Of a DNA stretch of 64,000 bases, positions 35,630 through 45,897 are shown piece by piece. The number at the start of each line of letters is the position of its first letter. The stretch's first letter is position 1. The translations under genes and the position numbers were made by a program. This DNA comes from Candidatus Calescibacterium sp. (GTDB taxonomy: Bacteria; Calescibacteriota; Calescibacteriia; Calescibacteriales; Calescibacteriaceae): positions 91,351 through 155,350 of the forward strand of contig JANXBU010000005.1 of assembly GCA_025060505.1 (NCBI GenBank), read 5' to 3'. The notes under the pieces were generated by a model, which searched no databases, was not told the DNA's origin, and was given only the letters and a program-made list of their open reading frames with translations.

Positions 35630-37144
35630 TCAACTATTTTCCACTTTTGCTTCCAGATAGTCTTTACTCTTATTTTTCGTCAGCAACTTTGCAAAAAATA
35701 AAGTTATAGCGAAAGAAAATACTACAACAAACATCATCAGAACAAATTCCAGCAAGCGCGAGAATACATAGTTCTTCCAAAGGAATATGTATCCGGAACA
35801 AAATAACAAAGTTATCAAAGAAGGAAGCAAAGTTATCTTCAATCCATCAATGAAACTCCTAAAGAAAATCTCTTTCTTATCTGAATTAACAATCAAAGGA
35901 ATAAATCCGAATAATGCGGAAACAGATGATGCAAGAGCTATTCCACTGTGTTGCATTCCCAAGAGAATAAAAATTACACACAAAACAGTGTTTGAAACGA
36001 ATGAAAAAACCCCAGCTATAACAGGAACTTTAAGCTTTCTTGTTGCTTGAAAATCTGAAACGAGTATTCTCGATATGGCAACCGGTAAAAGCCCCAGAGA
36101 ATACATAGATAGAGCCTTTGAAGTTTCAACAACATCTTGAGCAGTAAACTTTCCGTAACCAAAAACGAGATTAATTATTGGTTCAGATAGAACAAAAAGT
36201 CCAACAGTAGCTGGAATTATAATAAGAGTTGTAATATATACAGATGTTGAAAAACTCTTGGTACTTTTTTTACCTGCAAGAAAAGGTAAAGCAACATAAG
36301 ATATTGAATAAACAAAAACACCAAGTGGAAATTCAAAGAATCTTGAAGCATATGTTATGAATGAAACAGTTTTCTCTCCACCGAACGAGGCTATTGCTCG
36401 TGAAACCAGAAAATTTATCTGATATATAGCTCCTCCTACTATTACAGCAGGTATGGCAGTCCATATCATCTTTGAGTACTCTGTATTCCTGAAGGTAAAA
36501 CCAATTCTCGTTATCTTTGATGAACTCCAAAGATTGATAATATTCTGAAATATAACTCCCAAAAACACACCAAAAATAAAACCCAACTCTGGTCTACGGT
36601 ATAAGTAGTAGAAAGAAACTATGCCTGCTATATTTATCACATTGAATATAAACATTGTAGAAGCCGGAACACCAAAAACATAGAATGAATTTAAGAAAGC
36701 TGAAAGAACAGTAGCAACAGATATGAATAAGATATATGGCGATAGCGTTGATATGAAAAAAGATGAAAGGTCTTTAGCATTCTCCTCAAAACCCGGCGCT
36801 AAAATAGCTGTTATGTAATCTGAGAACACTATAAGCACAAAAGATACTATTCCTGTTATCAAGGAAATCTGACCCAAAGAAGACGAAAGTGCATCTTTTA
36901 TTTTTCCATCTTCTTTTGCTTTAACAAAAGCTGGAACAAACGCTGGAGCTACAAGACCTTCCGCAAGAAATCTTCTGAGAGTATTTGGAACAGCCCAACC
37001 AACAAAAAGAGCATCTGTAATGTAATTTGCACCAATGAAAATAGCTATTGACATCTCCCTGAAAAGTCCAGTTATTCTGCTCAACAAAATAAAGAAGGAG
37101 ACCTTACCAGCACCCTTTATCAATACTTCAGATTCGTCTGACAT
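35630..37144 (-). CDS. murJ: Lipid II flippase MurJ
   Basis: 504 aa with about 14 membrane helices; flips lipid II for peptidoglycan synthesis. Family hallmarks: SRITGLFREMSIAIFIGANYITDALFVGWAVPNTLRRFLAEG near the N-terminus (Arg and Glu of the central cavity), APAFVPAFVKAKEDG, an LAPGFEENAKDLSSFF loop, and NFLVSRAIASFGGEKTVSFITYASRFFEFPLGVF. Complete. TACAAT lies 8 nt before the ATG. Upstream of the thiolase-like gene on the same strand, 36 bp apart, but with a separate promoter for the latter. Confidence 0.94.
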   Translation of the reverse strand: MSDESEVLIKGAGKVSFFILLSRITGLFREMSIAIFIGANYITDALFVGWAVPNTLRRFLAEGLVAPAFVPAFVKAKEDGKIKDALSSSLGQISLITGIVSFVLIVFSDYITAILAPGFEENAKDLSSFFISTLSPYILFISVATVLSAFLNSFYVFGVPASTMFIFNVINIAGIVSFYYLYRRPELGFIFGVFLGVIFQNIINLWSSSKITRIGFTFRNTEYSKMIWTAIPAVIVGGAIYQINFLVSRAIASFGGEKTVSFITYASRFFEFPLGVFVYSISYVALPFLAGKKSTKSFSTSVYITTLIIIPATVGLFVLSEPIINLVFGYGKFTAQDVVETSKALSMYSLGLLPVAISRILVSDFQATRKLKVPVIAGVFSFVSNTVLCVIFILLGMQHSGIALASSVSALFGFIPLIVNSDKKEIFFRSFIDGLKITLLPSLITLLFCSGYIFLWKNYVFSRLLEFVLMMFVVVFSFAITLFFAKLLTKNKSKDYLEAKVENS

Positions 37145-37152
37145 TTAAACTA

Positions 37153-37158
37153 ATTGTA
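37153..37158 (-). promoter_or_regulatory. -10-like box of murJ
   Basis: TACAAT on the minus strand ends 8 nt before the ATG; the intervening bases are not purine-rich, so no Shine-Dalgarno site exists. Confidence 0.45.
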
Positions 37159-37257
37159 AAATTTTTAGGCTCAAAGCAATTTTGAGAGTTTTCAGCAAAT
37201 TCCTATACAAATATACAAAACACAGCGAACAAATCAAATTTGCAATAAACAAATTAG

Positions 37258-38055
37258 ATGATAACAATTGTTAGAATGAAAAGTATGTTTAAGAAGAAAC
37301 AAGAATATGAACCAGTAATAGCAAAAGGTAAAAAGAGAGAATTCTTAAAAGATAGCCTTTTTGATATAGGAGAAAATATTCTAGACTTCGTATTTGAGAG
37401 ATGGAAAGAGATACTTTCTGTATTGGTTTTTGCCTTAGCATCTGTTCTTATAGTTTCACTTATATTGAGCAGGTCGAGTCAGAAAAAACTTGAAGAATTT
37501 ATGAATTTTGAAAGAGCGTCAAATATAGTGGCATTTGCACCAAATGATATCACACAAATCCAAAATGCTCTGAGCCTTATTCAGAACGCAAAAGAACCAC
37601 AGCACATATCAAATATATACAAAGCTTGGATGTTGTTCAAACTTGAAAGAAAAGAAGAAGCTGTAAATGAGCTTTCACAGATACTGAACAACGAAAAAGC
37701 TCCTGCTGACGCAAGAAAATTAGCCGGAATAATGAAAATAAATATAGTTGGAGATTGCAAAGAAGTAATCAAGACCTATGAGATACTAAACTCACTAATA
37801 CCAAGACATGATCCTACCAAAAAGGATGAGAGTAAAGGTTATATCTCAACAATACCTATAAGAACACTTTTTGAAGTTGCAAAATGCGCCAAAGATAGAC
37901 CAGATATAATTCAGAAAATTCAGGTAGAACTCGACAATATGTATCTCATAGAACAGTTCCTCGCTCCAGAACGTGCCAAAAACATACTCATCGCAAAACA
38001 AACAATAAATGAGATTGTATCAAAAAGCAAACAGCCAAATCAAGAAAACAAATAA
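37258..38055 (+). CDS. YfgM-like membrane-anchored TPR protein
   Basis: 265 aa. A basic cytoplasmic N-terminus, one membrane helix (ILSVLVFALASVLIVSLILS, about 63-82) and a periplasmic helical-repeat domain (IYKAWMLFKLERKEEAVNELSQIL and following). This is the layout of YfgM and related tetratricopeptide-like proteins, which associate with SecYEG and periplasmic chaperones. The next gene encodes an exported beta-propeller, giving the yfgM-bamB order seen in proteobacteria. Homology to YfgM is structural in outline only; identity is low. Confidence 0.6.
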   Translation: MITIVRMKSMFKKKQEYEPVIAKGKKREFLKDSLFDIGENILDFVFERWKEILSVLVFALASVLIVSLILSRSSQKKLEEFMNFERASNIVAFAPNDITQIQNALSLIQNAKEPQHISNIYKAWMLFKLERKEEAVNELSQILNNEKAPADARKLAGIMKINIVGDCKEVIKTYEILNSLIPRHDPTKKDESKGYISTIPIRTLFEVAKCAKDRPDIIQKIQVELDNMYLIEQFLAPERAKNILIAKQTINEIVSKSKQPNQENK

Positions 38056-38164
38056 GAACAATCCGAACAAAAAAATTGAAGATAACACAAGAAACAAATG
38101 ATAAATTCTCAGAAATACTTCCTGAACTCTCACCAAATCAAACTTAACCCAAAAAATCTTCAAA

Positions 38165-38194
38165 TTTACAATAGACCAGAATAAATCCTATAAT
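38165..38194 (+). promoter_or_regulatory. Promoter of the exported propeller gene
   Basis: TTTACA (38165-38170), 18-bp spacer, TATAAT (38189-38194); the ATG follows 16 nt later after a purine-rich leader GAAAGAGAGAAAAA. One of the few genes here with a conventional short leader. Confidence 0.55.
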
Positions 38195-38210
38195 CTGAAA
38201 GAGAGAAAAA

Positions 38211-39350
38211 ATGAAAATAAAAGAAAGAAAAACATTTAGCCTAAAAAATACCTTCTGCATTTTTGTATTAGCTATTCTGTTGAACATCAAATACTCTTAT
38301 GCAATAGAACTATATCTTGACTTTTTCACAAGACCCACTAAAGCGGAAAATGTTCTCCTACAAACACCGGAATATTACGATGGAAGATTCTTTTTTATAC
38401 AAGATGGAAAAATGTTCCTATTTGAGAAGAACAGAATACAAAATCCAATAGAAATCACAATCGGGCAAACTCCAATGAGTGAAATATACCGCTCAAAAAA
38501 TTTTCTATTCTGTTCAGATGATAGCAAAGTTGTTGAAATAAGTAGATATGGTGTAGAAAAAGAAGAAGATATACCATTCCCATGTATAACTCCGCCCGTG
38601 CAAATCAACGGAAAAATTTACTCAGTTGATCTCAAAGGTAATGTTTGCTATATCTCGGAATCAGAAAAAAAATGCATAAAACTCAGAGAAGAAAAATTCG
38701 GAGAAATAAAACTACTTGAAATATCTGATCCAAAAATTCTTGAATACAAAAAAAATATAATAGTTCCTTACGAAAACGAAATATTCATTGTTTCAGAAGA
38801 CCTACGAGTAAGATACAAAGTTTTGGAATTCGAAAAATCAAATCGTATCAACTCAATTTCTGTAATCGGAAACAAACTGTATGTTTCTACAAAAAATAGT
38901 ATATCGGTATTTAACCTACAAAAAGAAGGAGAAGTAATAAAAACCATAGAAATTTCAACTACAAAAATTGAAGAAATAACCGGAGCGGATTTCACAGAAG
39001 ATCTGATTGTCTTTACTTACAAACAAGGATTCGGTGTGATCAGAAACGGTAAAATATTTTTAAAACCCATAAAAGGTATAATAGATATATCGTATCCAGC
39101 AATACAAGGCGAAAATCTTTTCTTTATTGCCCAATTTGGAGAAAAAGTAGGAAGAATATTTGGTCCAAGAAAAAATTCACTTATTGTTGTATCACTGAAA
39201 GATAAGAAACCAAAAATAAAGAAAGAGTATATACTGCACGCATTCTCAAGAAAAATAAAAATATCCGGAAGCAGGTTATATTTTCTAACCGATGATTCAA
39301 CATTATATGTTTTCAGAATTTTCTCTGGAAAAGAAGAAAATTTATTGTAA
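38211..39350 (+). CDS. Exported beta-propeller protein (BamB-like position)
   Basis: 379 aa. A signal peptide (KNTFCIFVLAILLNIKYSYA) ends at an AxA-type site, so the product is periplasmic, not a lipoprotein. The remainder consists of repeated beta units (GRFFFIQDGKMFLFEKN, KNFLFCSDDSKVVEIS, GNKLYVSTKNSISVFNL, GSRLYFLTDDSTLYVFRI), matching a PQQ-like propeller in size and pattern. Position after a YfgM-like gene suggests a role like BamB in outer-membrane protein assembly, but BamB is a lipoprotein and no BamB-specific motif is visible. Otherwise unknown. Confidence 0.6.
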   Translation: MKIKERKTFSLKNTFCIFVLAILLNIKYSYAIELYLDFFTRPTKAENVLLQTPEYYDGRFFFIQDGKMFLFEKNRIQNPIEITIGQTPMSEIYRSKNFLFCSDDSKVVEISRYGVEKEEDIPFPCITPPVQINGKIYSVDLKGNVCYISESEKKCIKLREEKFGEIKLLEISDPKILEYKKNIIVPYENEIFIVSEDLRVRYKVLEFEKSNRINSISVIGNKLYVSTKNSISVFNLQKEGEVIKTIEISTTKIEEITGADFTEDLIVFTYKQGFGVIRNGKIFLKPIKGIIDISYPAIQGENLFFIAQFGEKVGRIFGPRKNSLIVVSLKDKKPKIKKEYILHAFSRKIKISGSRLYFLTDDSTLYVFRIFSGKEENLL

Positions 39351-39513
39351 TCTTCTCTATTGCAAACAATTGAAAATTTCATGGAGTAAATAACACATAA
39401 ATCCTACCGCAATAATCACAACTACTTGCTCCATTTCAAAATTTACTCCGCAAGAATGTGAAAATTAAAGAACTCCCACAAATTTCCTTTTGATAGGGAA
39501 TAAAGAAATAGAA

Positions 39514-42500
39514 TCATCTACCAAATCTGTAATTTACGACAATCCTACATATCTCAGGTGTTACCAAAGGATCTCCGGACCTCAGATTAGCTCTCCACAT
39601 AAGTGAAGTTCCAGTAGAGCCAAAAGGAAAGAAACCGGAATTTGGAGGAACATCTACCCAAGTCGCTCCGCCATTATTTGAAAGTTGAAAAGAAACATTA
39701 CAACCAACCTTATCACAGTTCAAAGATTGAGACTCACAGAAAGAAACAACGAGTTGAGCATCTTTTATTGAAACTTTAAGATCTGGTGTTAGATTCTTTG
39801 ATTTCGCTTTAGATTCCGAAAGATACATGAACTTCTCCCGAGCAAACCTTATTACCTTTGCCTTACCATCTTTATCAGCAACAACGGCCAGCGGTCCAAA
39901 AATACCTCCTTGCGAAGATTTCACCGCCGATGACCAAACCTCTCTCAATCTATCAATATAAGTATTATCTACCAAAGTCGTGTAATCATCTCTGAGCAAC
40001 AATGTGTAATAACCGAAGTTTTTAACACCTACAACCTGTGATAGCGGAACCGTTCCTATTTGAGCCAATCTACCGAAGATAATTTGACTAACATCATAAG
40101 CTATAAGTCCAGATATACTCTGAGCTGTGAGCAAATACCTTCCAAAAGGTACTATCTCATAAACAGAAGCGGAGACAAGATTATCAAGTAATAAAGAAAG
40201 TGCACCTTGTCCTATTCTCAAAGCAACGACTTTTGAATTTCTTGTTGAGACATAAACAATATCTCCGGAGTAATCTATATCGTAGGCCTGAACATCATAT
40301 CTTACAACAGAGCTCTCAGAGAGATTTGCTATATCAGAAAGTGGTACCACAAAAACAGAATTTTCCCCCGCAACAAGAGCATGATCACCCCAAGCAACTA
40401 TTTCTCTTATCCTAACACCGGAGCGAATCAAACCGAAATCAATAGCCTTTATCTGACTTATAGATCCAAAAGGTAGGAACTTAAATATTCTCAGAATATT
40501 ACCATCGCCAACAAGCAGTTTGTTTCCCCAAACAAGATAAGAATGCGGATCTGATATGGGAGAATTGACAGATGTTAGCACCTTTGGGTTGAACGGATCA
40601 AGTATATCATATATGTTTATTCTATTACTTTTAACAGTACCAGCAACAAGTCCATCAACAAAGACTGTTCTCACAGAAGTATCAAAAACGGAAAGCTCAC
40701 TCGCTCTTGAAGAAGGAGCAGCAATTTTGTAAACAAAAAGACCAGAGTTTCCATCACCCACAAGAAACCTGTCTCCATAGGGTAGAATATAGAAAGATGG
40801 TCCCCTGTTATTCTGATATAAAACAGAAGGATTCTCAGGATCGCCAACATCTAATATCTTTACACCTTGATTATCTGCTACAAGAAGATATTTTTCCCAA
40901 AGTTCAATGTGATTTACAGGAATACCAGAACTCAGAAGAACAGATGATATCTGCTGAACATTCGTTGGGTAAGATATACTCATAAGATAGATATTTCCAT
41001 TGTTCGTCCCAACAGCAACATAAGGGAAGAAAATTTTAACTGCTGTAGCTATCTCTCCGGAACCGAGAAATGAAGAGAAAGATGTAACACCTTGTGGAGT
41101 AGAAGGTTTCTCTATTGAAATAAGCCGAAGTCCCCCTGCACCTTCTGCAACCGCAACAATATTGCCAAAAACATCTAAAAAGTTTGAAATAGCTCCTCCA
41201 CCAGATGGACTTATACCACCTTCTCTTTCAAATGAAACTGATCTTGTAGCTGTTGTTTGATTATGTGTCATCCGAACTAAAACAACACCTGCGTTTCCAG
41301 CAGAAACTACTAAATATCTACCCCATACTTTTATCTGATTTGCCTGATTCTGTGGAATAGCAAGATCTGTTGTAAGTGAGGCATTTCCTACCCTTCTGGG
41401 AGAGCGCGGATTTGATATATCATAAGCTTCCAATGTAGAGTTTGTCAGCAAAAGTAATATATCGTTCCACAGCTCAGCAGAACGAACCTGAGTGTTCTGA
41501 ATCTGAGAAACTATACCCGGTGCAGCCGGAGATGAAATATCAATAATTTTAACACCAGTTCCCTGATCTACAATTATCGCCAACTTTCCGTATACATCAA
41601 TATCAATTGTTCCGGTTCCCTGAGTATCAGCACTACCATCTTCTGTAATTGAGTCTCTTTTGATTGTAAGCTTTCCTCCGCCCCAGGAAGCATCTGTTTC
41701 TTTTTCATCCATATTATCTTGATTTACGAAAGTCTCAACATATCTTCCAGAAACTTCGCAGTCAGATTTCTTAACCTCTGTTTTGTTTCCAGCCTGATCT
41801 ATACCACAGTAGAAAACAAAAGATGGAACATCTATCACTATTCCTGTAACAGGGACTGTTCCAGAAAGTATCTCGGGAGATGTAGCAGAGCAAGTATCCA
41901 TACCGCATCCTGGGAGCTCCTTATCACATATACGCCATAGAACTCTGACCCTTTCCTCATTTGATTTTATTGTTGCAGAAATAGGTCCAGCATCTGAAAA
42001 GCAGCTTGCAGGCTCGAGAGAAACATCCGGTGCATTTAAATCTATTGTAAAGTCAGCTCTTCTCTGCTCATCAAAAAGCCCACCTTTGAATGCTCTGAAC
42101 AGAACAATATTCTTACCTTCTTTATCAAGCGTAATCTCACACGGAGATTGACAAGAGTTAGAGAAAGCAGTTGTTGCATCTGGAAAACTCACATTGTAAC
42201 TTATAGTAGCATCTTGAGGTATTGAGTAAATTCTAACTTTCAGAGGAACGCTATCTTTTCCAAAAATTCCACCTGTTGGAACAGCATATGCAAAAGGTCT
42301 ATCTCCTATAAGAACAATCGTTGTCTTCACTACCTCTTTATTACCAGCTAAATCTTTTGAGAAGAACTTTAATATTGTATGGCTTCTCACAGCAATATCA
42401 GCTGAGTCCTTACCTTTGTATGTATTGCCCCCAGCTTCAACGAGAGCTGAGACATCATCTTTTGGTTCAACACCATCGATTGACCAAAAGATCTCTGTCT

Positions 42501-43284
42501 GAGGTGATTTATCGTCAACAGCTATTAAGCTTACAGTAGTCTCTCTCTTACATCTGACAACCTCCTTTGGGTCTTTATCACATCCAGATATACAAGTACA
42601 ATCCTCTATTCCCAAAACTCTTGTGTTCGGCGCATTTTTATCAATATAGTATTCTTGTTTTATTATTTCAGATTTTATTCCTATAGCTTTATCTTCTGAA
42701 TAGACTTGCAAGATTGTATCATCTTTGATGTCAAGAATGAAACCATCCTCTACTTTTTCCTTTGGCTCAGATCCATCTGTAGAGTAATACAAGAAACATG
42801 GCTTATTACAACCAATAGCAACAGTTATCTCTTTTGAATAAAATCCTCCCGGCGGTGTGATGTTTATAAAAGGAACAAGTATAATTTCGTATCTGGAAGA
42901 AGTTATAACCTCCTCTCCGTCTTTTGATTTAGCAAATATCTTCAGGAAAAAAATTCCTGACGTTGAGCCTTCGGTGAATTCAGGAGTAACAGGAATAGTC
43001 AGAGGTTTTCCAGCTTCAGCTAATGCTTTGAAAACAAATTCTCTCTCACATGGCTTTGGATTATCTTTTTCTCTTACCGTATAGCACAAATCAGCATCTT
43101 TATTAACCTCAACTGTGACATAAAATGTGCTGTACTGAGGATAGGAACCCTCACGCGGCGAAATCTTTACAAACAAAGAACCTTGAGATAAAGTTTCATT
43201 GTTTTTACTTTTACATGATACAATAACTATGAAAGCCAAAGCGAAAAGAACATAAACTACCAGTCGTTTGCCTATTTCCTGCAT
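39514..43284 (-). CDS. Large lipoprotein with CHB_HEX-like and LVIVD-type repeats
   Basis: 1256 aa. Signal peptide ending FIVIVSC (Cys24, good lipobox). Residues about 130-330 contain chitobiase/Ig-like units of the 'TDGSEP' type (FLYYSTDGSEPKEKV, IFWSIDGVEPKDDV). From about 560 to 1150 there are many LVIVD-type propeller blades: KLAIIVDQGTGVKIIDISSPAAPG, LLLLTNSTLEAYDISNPRSP, KYLLVADNQGVKILDVGDPENPS and others. Such proteins sit on the outer surface and bind ligands or mediate adhesion in other bacteria. It heads a minus-strand group of three secreted proteins. TATTTT lies 4 nt before the ATG. Confidence 0.78.
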   Translation of the reverse strand: MQEIGKRLVVYVLFALAFIVIVSCKSKNNETLSQGSLFVKISPREGSYPQYSTFYVTVEVNKDADLCYTVREKDNPKPCEREFVFKALAEAGKPLTIPVTPEFTEGSTSGIFFLKIFAKSKDGEEVITSSRYEIILVPFINITPPGGFYSKEITVAIGCNKPCFLYYSTDGSEPKEKVEDGFILDIKDDTILQVYSEDKAIGIKSEIIKQEYYIDKNAPNTRVLGIEDCTCISGCDKDPKEVVRCKRETTVSLIAVDDKSPQTEIFWSIDGVEPKDDVSALVEAGGNTYKGKDSADIAVRSHTILKFFSKDLAGNKEVVKTTIVLIGDRPFAYAVPTGGIFGKDSVPLKVRIYSIPQDATISYNVSFPDATTAFSNSCQSPCEITLDKEGKNIVLFRAFKGGLFDEQRRADFTIDLNAPDVSLEPASCFSDAGPISATIKSNEERVRVLWRICDKELPGCGMDTCSATSPEILSGTVPVTGIVIDVPSFVFYCGIDQAGNKTEVKKSDCEVSGRYVETFVNQDNMDEKETDASWGGGKLTIKRDSITEDGSADTQGTGTIDIDVYGKLAIIVDQGTGVKIIDISSPAAPGIVSQIQNTQVRSAELWNDILLLLTNSTLEAYDISNPRSPRRVGNASLTTDLAIPQNQANQIKVWGRYLVVSAGNAGVVLVRMTHNQTTATRSVSFEREGGISPSGGGAISNFLDVFGNIVAVAEGAGGLRLISIEKPSTPQGVTSFSSFLGSGEIATAVKIFFPYVAVGTNNGNIYLMSISYPTNVQQISSVLLSSGIPVNHIELWEKYLLVADNQGVKILDVGDPENPSVLYQNNRGPSFYILPYGDRFLVGDGNSGLFVYKIAAPSSRASELSVFDTSVRTVFVDGLVAGTVKSNRINIYDILDPFNPKVLTSVNSPISDPHSYLVWGNKLLVGDGNILRIFKFLPFGSISQIKAIDFGLIRSGVRIREIVAWGDHALVAGENSVFVVPLSDIANLSESSVVRYDVQAYDIDYSGDIVYVSTRNSKVVALRIGQGALSLLLDNLVSASVYEIVPFGRYLLTAQSISGLIAYDVSQIIFGRLAQIGTVPLSQVVGVKNFGYYTLLLRDDYTTLVDNTYIDRLREVWSSAVKSSQGGIFGPLAVVADKDGKAKVIRFAREKFMYLSESKAKSKNLTPDLKVSIKDAQLVVSFCESQSLNCDKVGCNVSFQLSNNGGATWVDVPPNSGFFPFGSTGTSLMWRANLRSGDPLVTPEICRIVVNYRFGR

Positions 43285-43351
43285 AGTTAAAATATTTATT
43301 TAACGAAAATAGCAAAAAATTTAAACGAAAATCTTATCTTCAAAGAAAATT

Positions 43352-45778
43352 TTACCTGTACGGATAATTCTCCAAGACTCCTATCGTAGCAATTCCTTTC
43401 CAAATAGTCCTGTGCAATAAAGCATTATCTGTTAGAACTTTTCCATCTTTGTTTTTGACAACGCCTCCCTCTCCTTTATAAAACCTCAAAACACCGGAAA
43501 AAGTAGGATCTGGGAAAAGAAAATAGATCGTATCTATTACCTCTTCGCTATCTCCACCATAGACACCAGTTCTACACAAAATTCCACCTGCTCCTATTGT
43601 ATTTTTGGGATCTACCTTACCATCTGGCCAGTAGTGTTCGGAATCACATATATCAAACTTGTTGTTACCCACAACAGCCAAATTATCGCAATTACCCCCT
43701 TTACCGTTCATGATACCAAAGTCATCATTCCATAACTCAGTTATATCACCCTTATCTGGAATTTTGTTACCGTTTCTATCTTTCCAATCAAAAAGAAAAT
43801 TTCCTTCCGTACCAAAGTCAAAATCATCTATACCCGACCCAACAAATTTAATACAGTCTCTTTCTGACTGTGGTTCTTCACCGCTGTTTTTTCTTTCCCA
43901 AGCTGTATAAGCTTCTTGGTTAGCACACTTTCCATCTCCATCTGTATCAACACCATCTGTTTCATTTAATCCAATATCATCTTTTTCTGGGTCAGAGTTA
44001 GAAAGAGGATGGTATCCTGAGTAATCCCATGAAAATTTTCCATCTAATCCTGTATCCGAAAACATCTCCGTATCTCTCTGAATAATTATATCTTTCTTAT
44101 TCGGATCCCAGCGTGGAAGCATATCTCTTAGAGATGTTGGAGAAACGAAAAATTCCCATAATCTCACCTCCGGAAAAGATATACCAAGAGAACACAATAG
44201 GTCTCTTAAAGATTCATTTGATTGACCAATAATTCTTCCTATATCAAGAACTCCTCCAACTAAATTTTGAGCTATGATGTCAAAAACCTTTCGTTGAAAT
44301 ATGATTTGATAGAGCAAACTTCCCGTACTACCAGAGATATTAAGAAATAGACCATCTTCATTCCCCGTAAATTTTATTTTTTCGGTACCAATCATTTCTC
44401 CTATATCATATCTTTTATTCCCTTCACCTTCATCTGCGGCAGACCATGCTGAATTCCATTCACCATTTCCATTCAAATCAAGGTAAGGTTCATTGTTATC
44501 TCTTTTGTTGTCTGAATTTATGTCAGCATAGGGATCTCCTGCATCCCCGGGACAAATTTTATCCTTACCGCAATCCCAGTATCTTATAATATCGTCAGTC
44601 TGGTCATCTCTTTCCTCTTTTAGAGAATCGAACATTCTTTGAACATTTCTGAAACCGTTATAAAGCGCAGACTGAGCCTGCTTCAAGCGAGAATACGCGT
44701 CAACAGAGAGTCCTAAAAAAGCGGGATTAGAAACAAGATAGTTTATAAATTCCTCAGCAATTATACGATTAAGAGGAACTCCCTGCTCTATTCTCTGGGA
44801 AGCTTTTGGAGGTAAATCCAACAAGAATTCAATAGATAAATTAAGAGAAAGTATTATATCAAAGACACCAGCAATAAATTCAACAAATGATGTAAGAAAA
44901 TAAAAATCTGTTAGATCGTGCTCCCCGCTCAGATTCAGATATAGTTTTTCAACAATATCTGATTCTGGAAAATCTCTTATAACATAAATTTGAAGATTTT
45001 TAACCCTAAAAGAAAAATCAGAAGGTAAGGAACCAGAGTTTATTATTGCTTCAAGGTCTTGTCTTGCAGGTTTAACTCCGGTATCTATTATAATCAGAAT
45101 GTCATTTTTCGTCAGTGTTCCCGTAAAATATTCAACAACGAGATTCTGAAGTTCAGAAAGTATAGCTACCACCTTTCCAAGAGTCAGAGCATAAACTGCC
45201 TCAGCATCACATGAATTTTCGACGTTTACATAAGCCTGTAAGGAAAGAAGAGCGGAAGAGAGTTTCTGCAAAACTTCTCTGTCTTGAGTTCTATCTACTC
45301 CAATAATAAGAACATCGTTCTTGAAGATGTCAAGAGCCCTTTGAACTTCATCAGATCTCTTGATATCTGATCTAGAGATAGAAAAATTTAAATTGAACTG
45401 CTCAATCTCGTTTCCATCTACACCAATGACCCTGAATAATAAGTTTTCATTTCCGTCTTGACAGAATACTATATTCAAATCTGTTCCCACTCCAAGTAGA
45501 TTTTCACCTTTTTTCCACTCAAATGAACAGTCTGAGCAGTCTTTATTCTTCCCTTTATATCTTATAGATAATTTTTTTCCCGTTGGTATGGTCTGACTCT
45601 GAGGATCTACTCTAGTTTCTCTATCTGTTCCAGAATATATTACGAAATCAAAGACACCACTTTGGCTGTTCTCCTGATTATCGCCTCCACCGCATGAGAT
45701 ACCTGAAAAGAAAACAAAAGATAGAGCAAAAAGGTATAAGAATAGATTTATACTGTTGCCTCTACTATTTTGAGTCAT
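43352..45778 (-). CDS. Large lipoprotein with Asp-rich calcium-binding-like repeats
   Basis: 808 aa. Signal peptide ending FFSGISC (Cys29) followed by GGGDNQ, a classic lipoprotein tether. An Ig-like N-terminal domain is followed by a mostly helical region (about 130-390). The second half has Asp/Asn-rich loops: DINSDNKRDNNEPYLDLNGN, DTDGDGKCANQEA, DWKDRNGNKIPDKGD. These resemble EF-hand or thrombospondin-3-type calcium sites found in bacterial surface proteins. No enzymatic motif. Transcribed next to the LVIVD lipoprotein with 67 bp between; possibly the same surface structure. Confidence 0.75.
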   Translation of the reverse strand: MTQNSRGNSINLFLYLFALSFVFFSGISCGGGDNQENSQSGVFDFVIYSGTDRETRVDPQSQTIPTGKKLSIRYKGKNKDCSDCSFEWKKGENLLGVGTDLNIVFCQDGNENLLFRVIGVDGNEIEQFNLNFSISRSDIKRSDEVQRALDIFKNDVLIIGVDRTQDREVLQKLSSALLSLQAYVNVENSCDAEAVYALTLGKVVAILSELQNLVVEYFTGTLTKNDILIIIDTGVKPARQDLEAIINSGSLPSDFSFRVKNLQIYVIRDFPESDIVEKLYLNLSGEHDLTDFYFLTSFVEFIAGVFDIILSLNLSIEFLLDLPPKASQRIEQGVPLNRIIAEEFINYLVSNPAFLGLSVDAYSRLKQAQSALYNGFRNVQRMFDSLKEERDDQTDDIIRYWDCGKDKICPGDAGDPYADINSDNKRDNNEPYLDLNGNGEWNSAWSAADEGEGNKRYDIGEMIGTEKIKFTGNEDGLFLNISGSTGSLLYQIIFQRKVFDIIAQNLVGGVLDIGRIIGQSNESLRDLLCSLGISFPEVRLWEFFVSPTSLRDMLPRWDPNKKDIIIQRDTEMFSDTGLDGKFSWDYSGYHPLSNSDPEKDDIGLNETDGVDTDGDGKCANQEAYTAWERKNSGEEPQSERDCIKFVGSGIDDFDFGTEGNFLFDWKDRNGNKIPDKGDITELWNDDFGIMNGKGGNCDNLAVVGNNKFDICDSEHYWPDGKVDPKNTIGAGGILCRTGVYGGDSEEVIDTIYFLFPDPTFSGVLRFYKGEGGVVKNKDGKVLTDNALLHRTIWKGIATIGVLENYPYR

Positions 45779-45847
45779 AATATAGTTTTATGGATTTTGA
45801 TGTTGATTTTGCAAGTTTTCTGTAATGTTGTTTTATGAATAGAGTAT

Positions 45848-45891
45848 GAGGGGAGGTAAGAGCAATTGAAATTTTTCCTTTTCCTCCCCTC
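45848..45891 (-). terminator. G/C-rich hairpin after the 125-aa secreted protein gene
   Basis: GAGGGGAGG (45848-45856) and CCTCCCCTC (45883-45891) pair perfectly over 9 bp with a 26-nt loop, immediately after the stop of the gene read leftward. The stem is exceptionally G/C-rich for this genome. There is no strong U-tract, so it may instead stabilise the mRNA 3' end. Confidence 0.5.
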
Positions 45892-45897
45892 ATTATA

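Noticed and set aside
39383-39449. Inverted repeat GGAGTAAAT / ATTTACTCC with a 49-nt loop between convergent genes
   Set aside because: Loop too long for a terminator and no flanking duplication to suggest mobility; could be chance.
40200-42539. Several Gln/Leu-rich ORFs antisense to the LVIVD lipoprotein
   Set aside because: All are shadows of the long coding frame on the minus strand.
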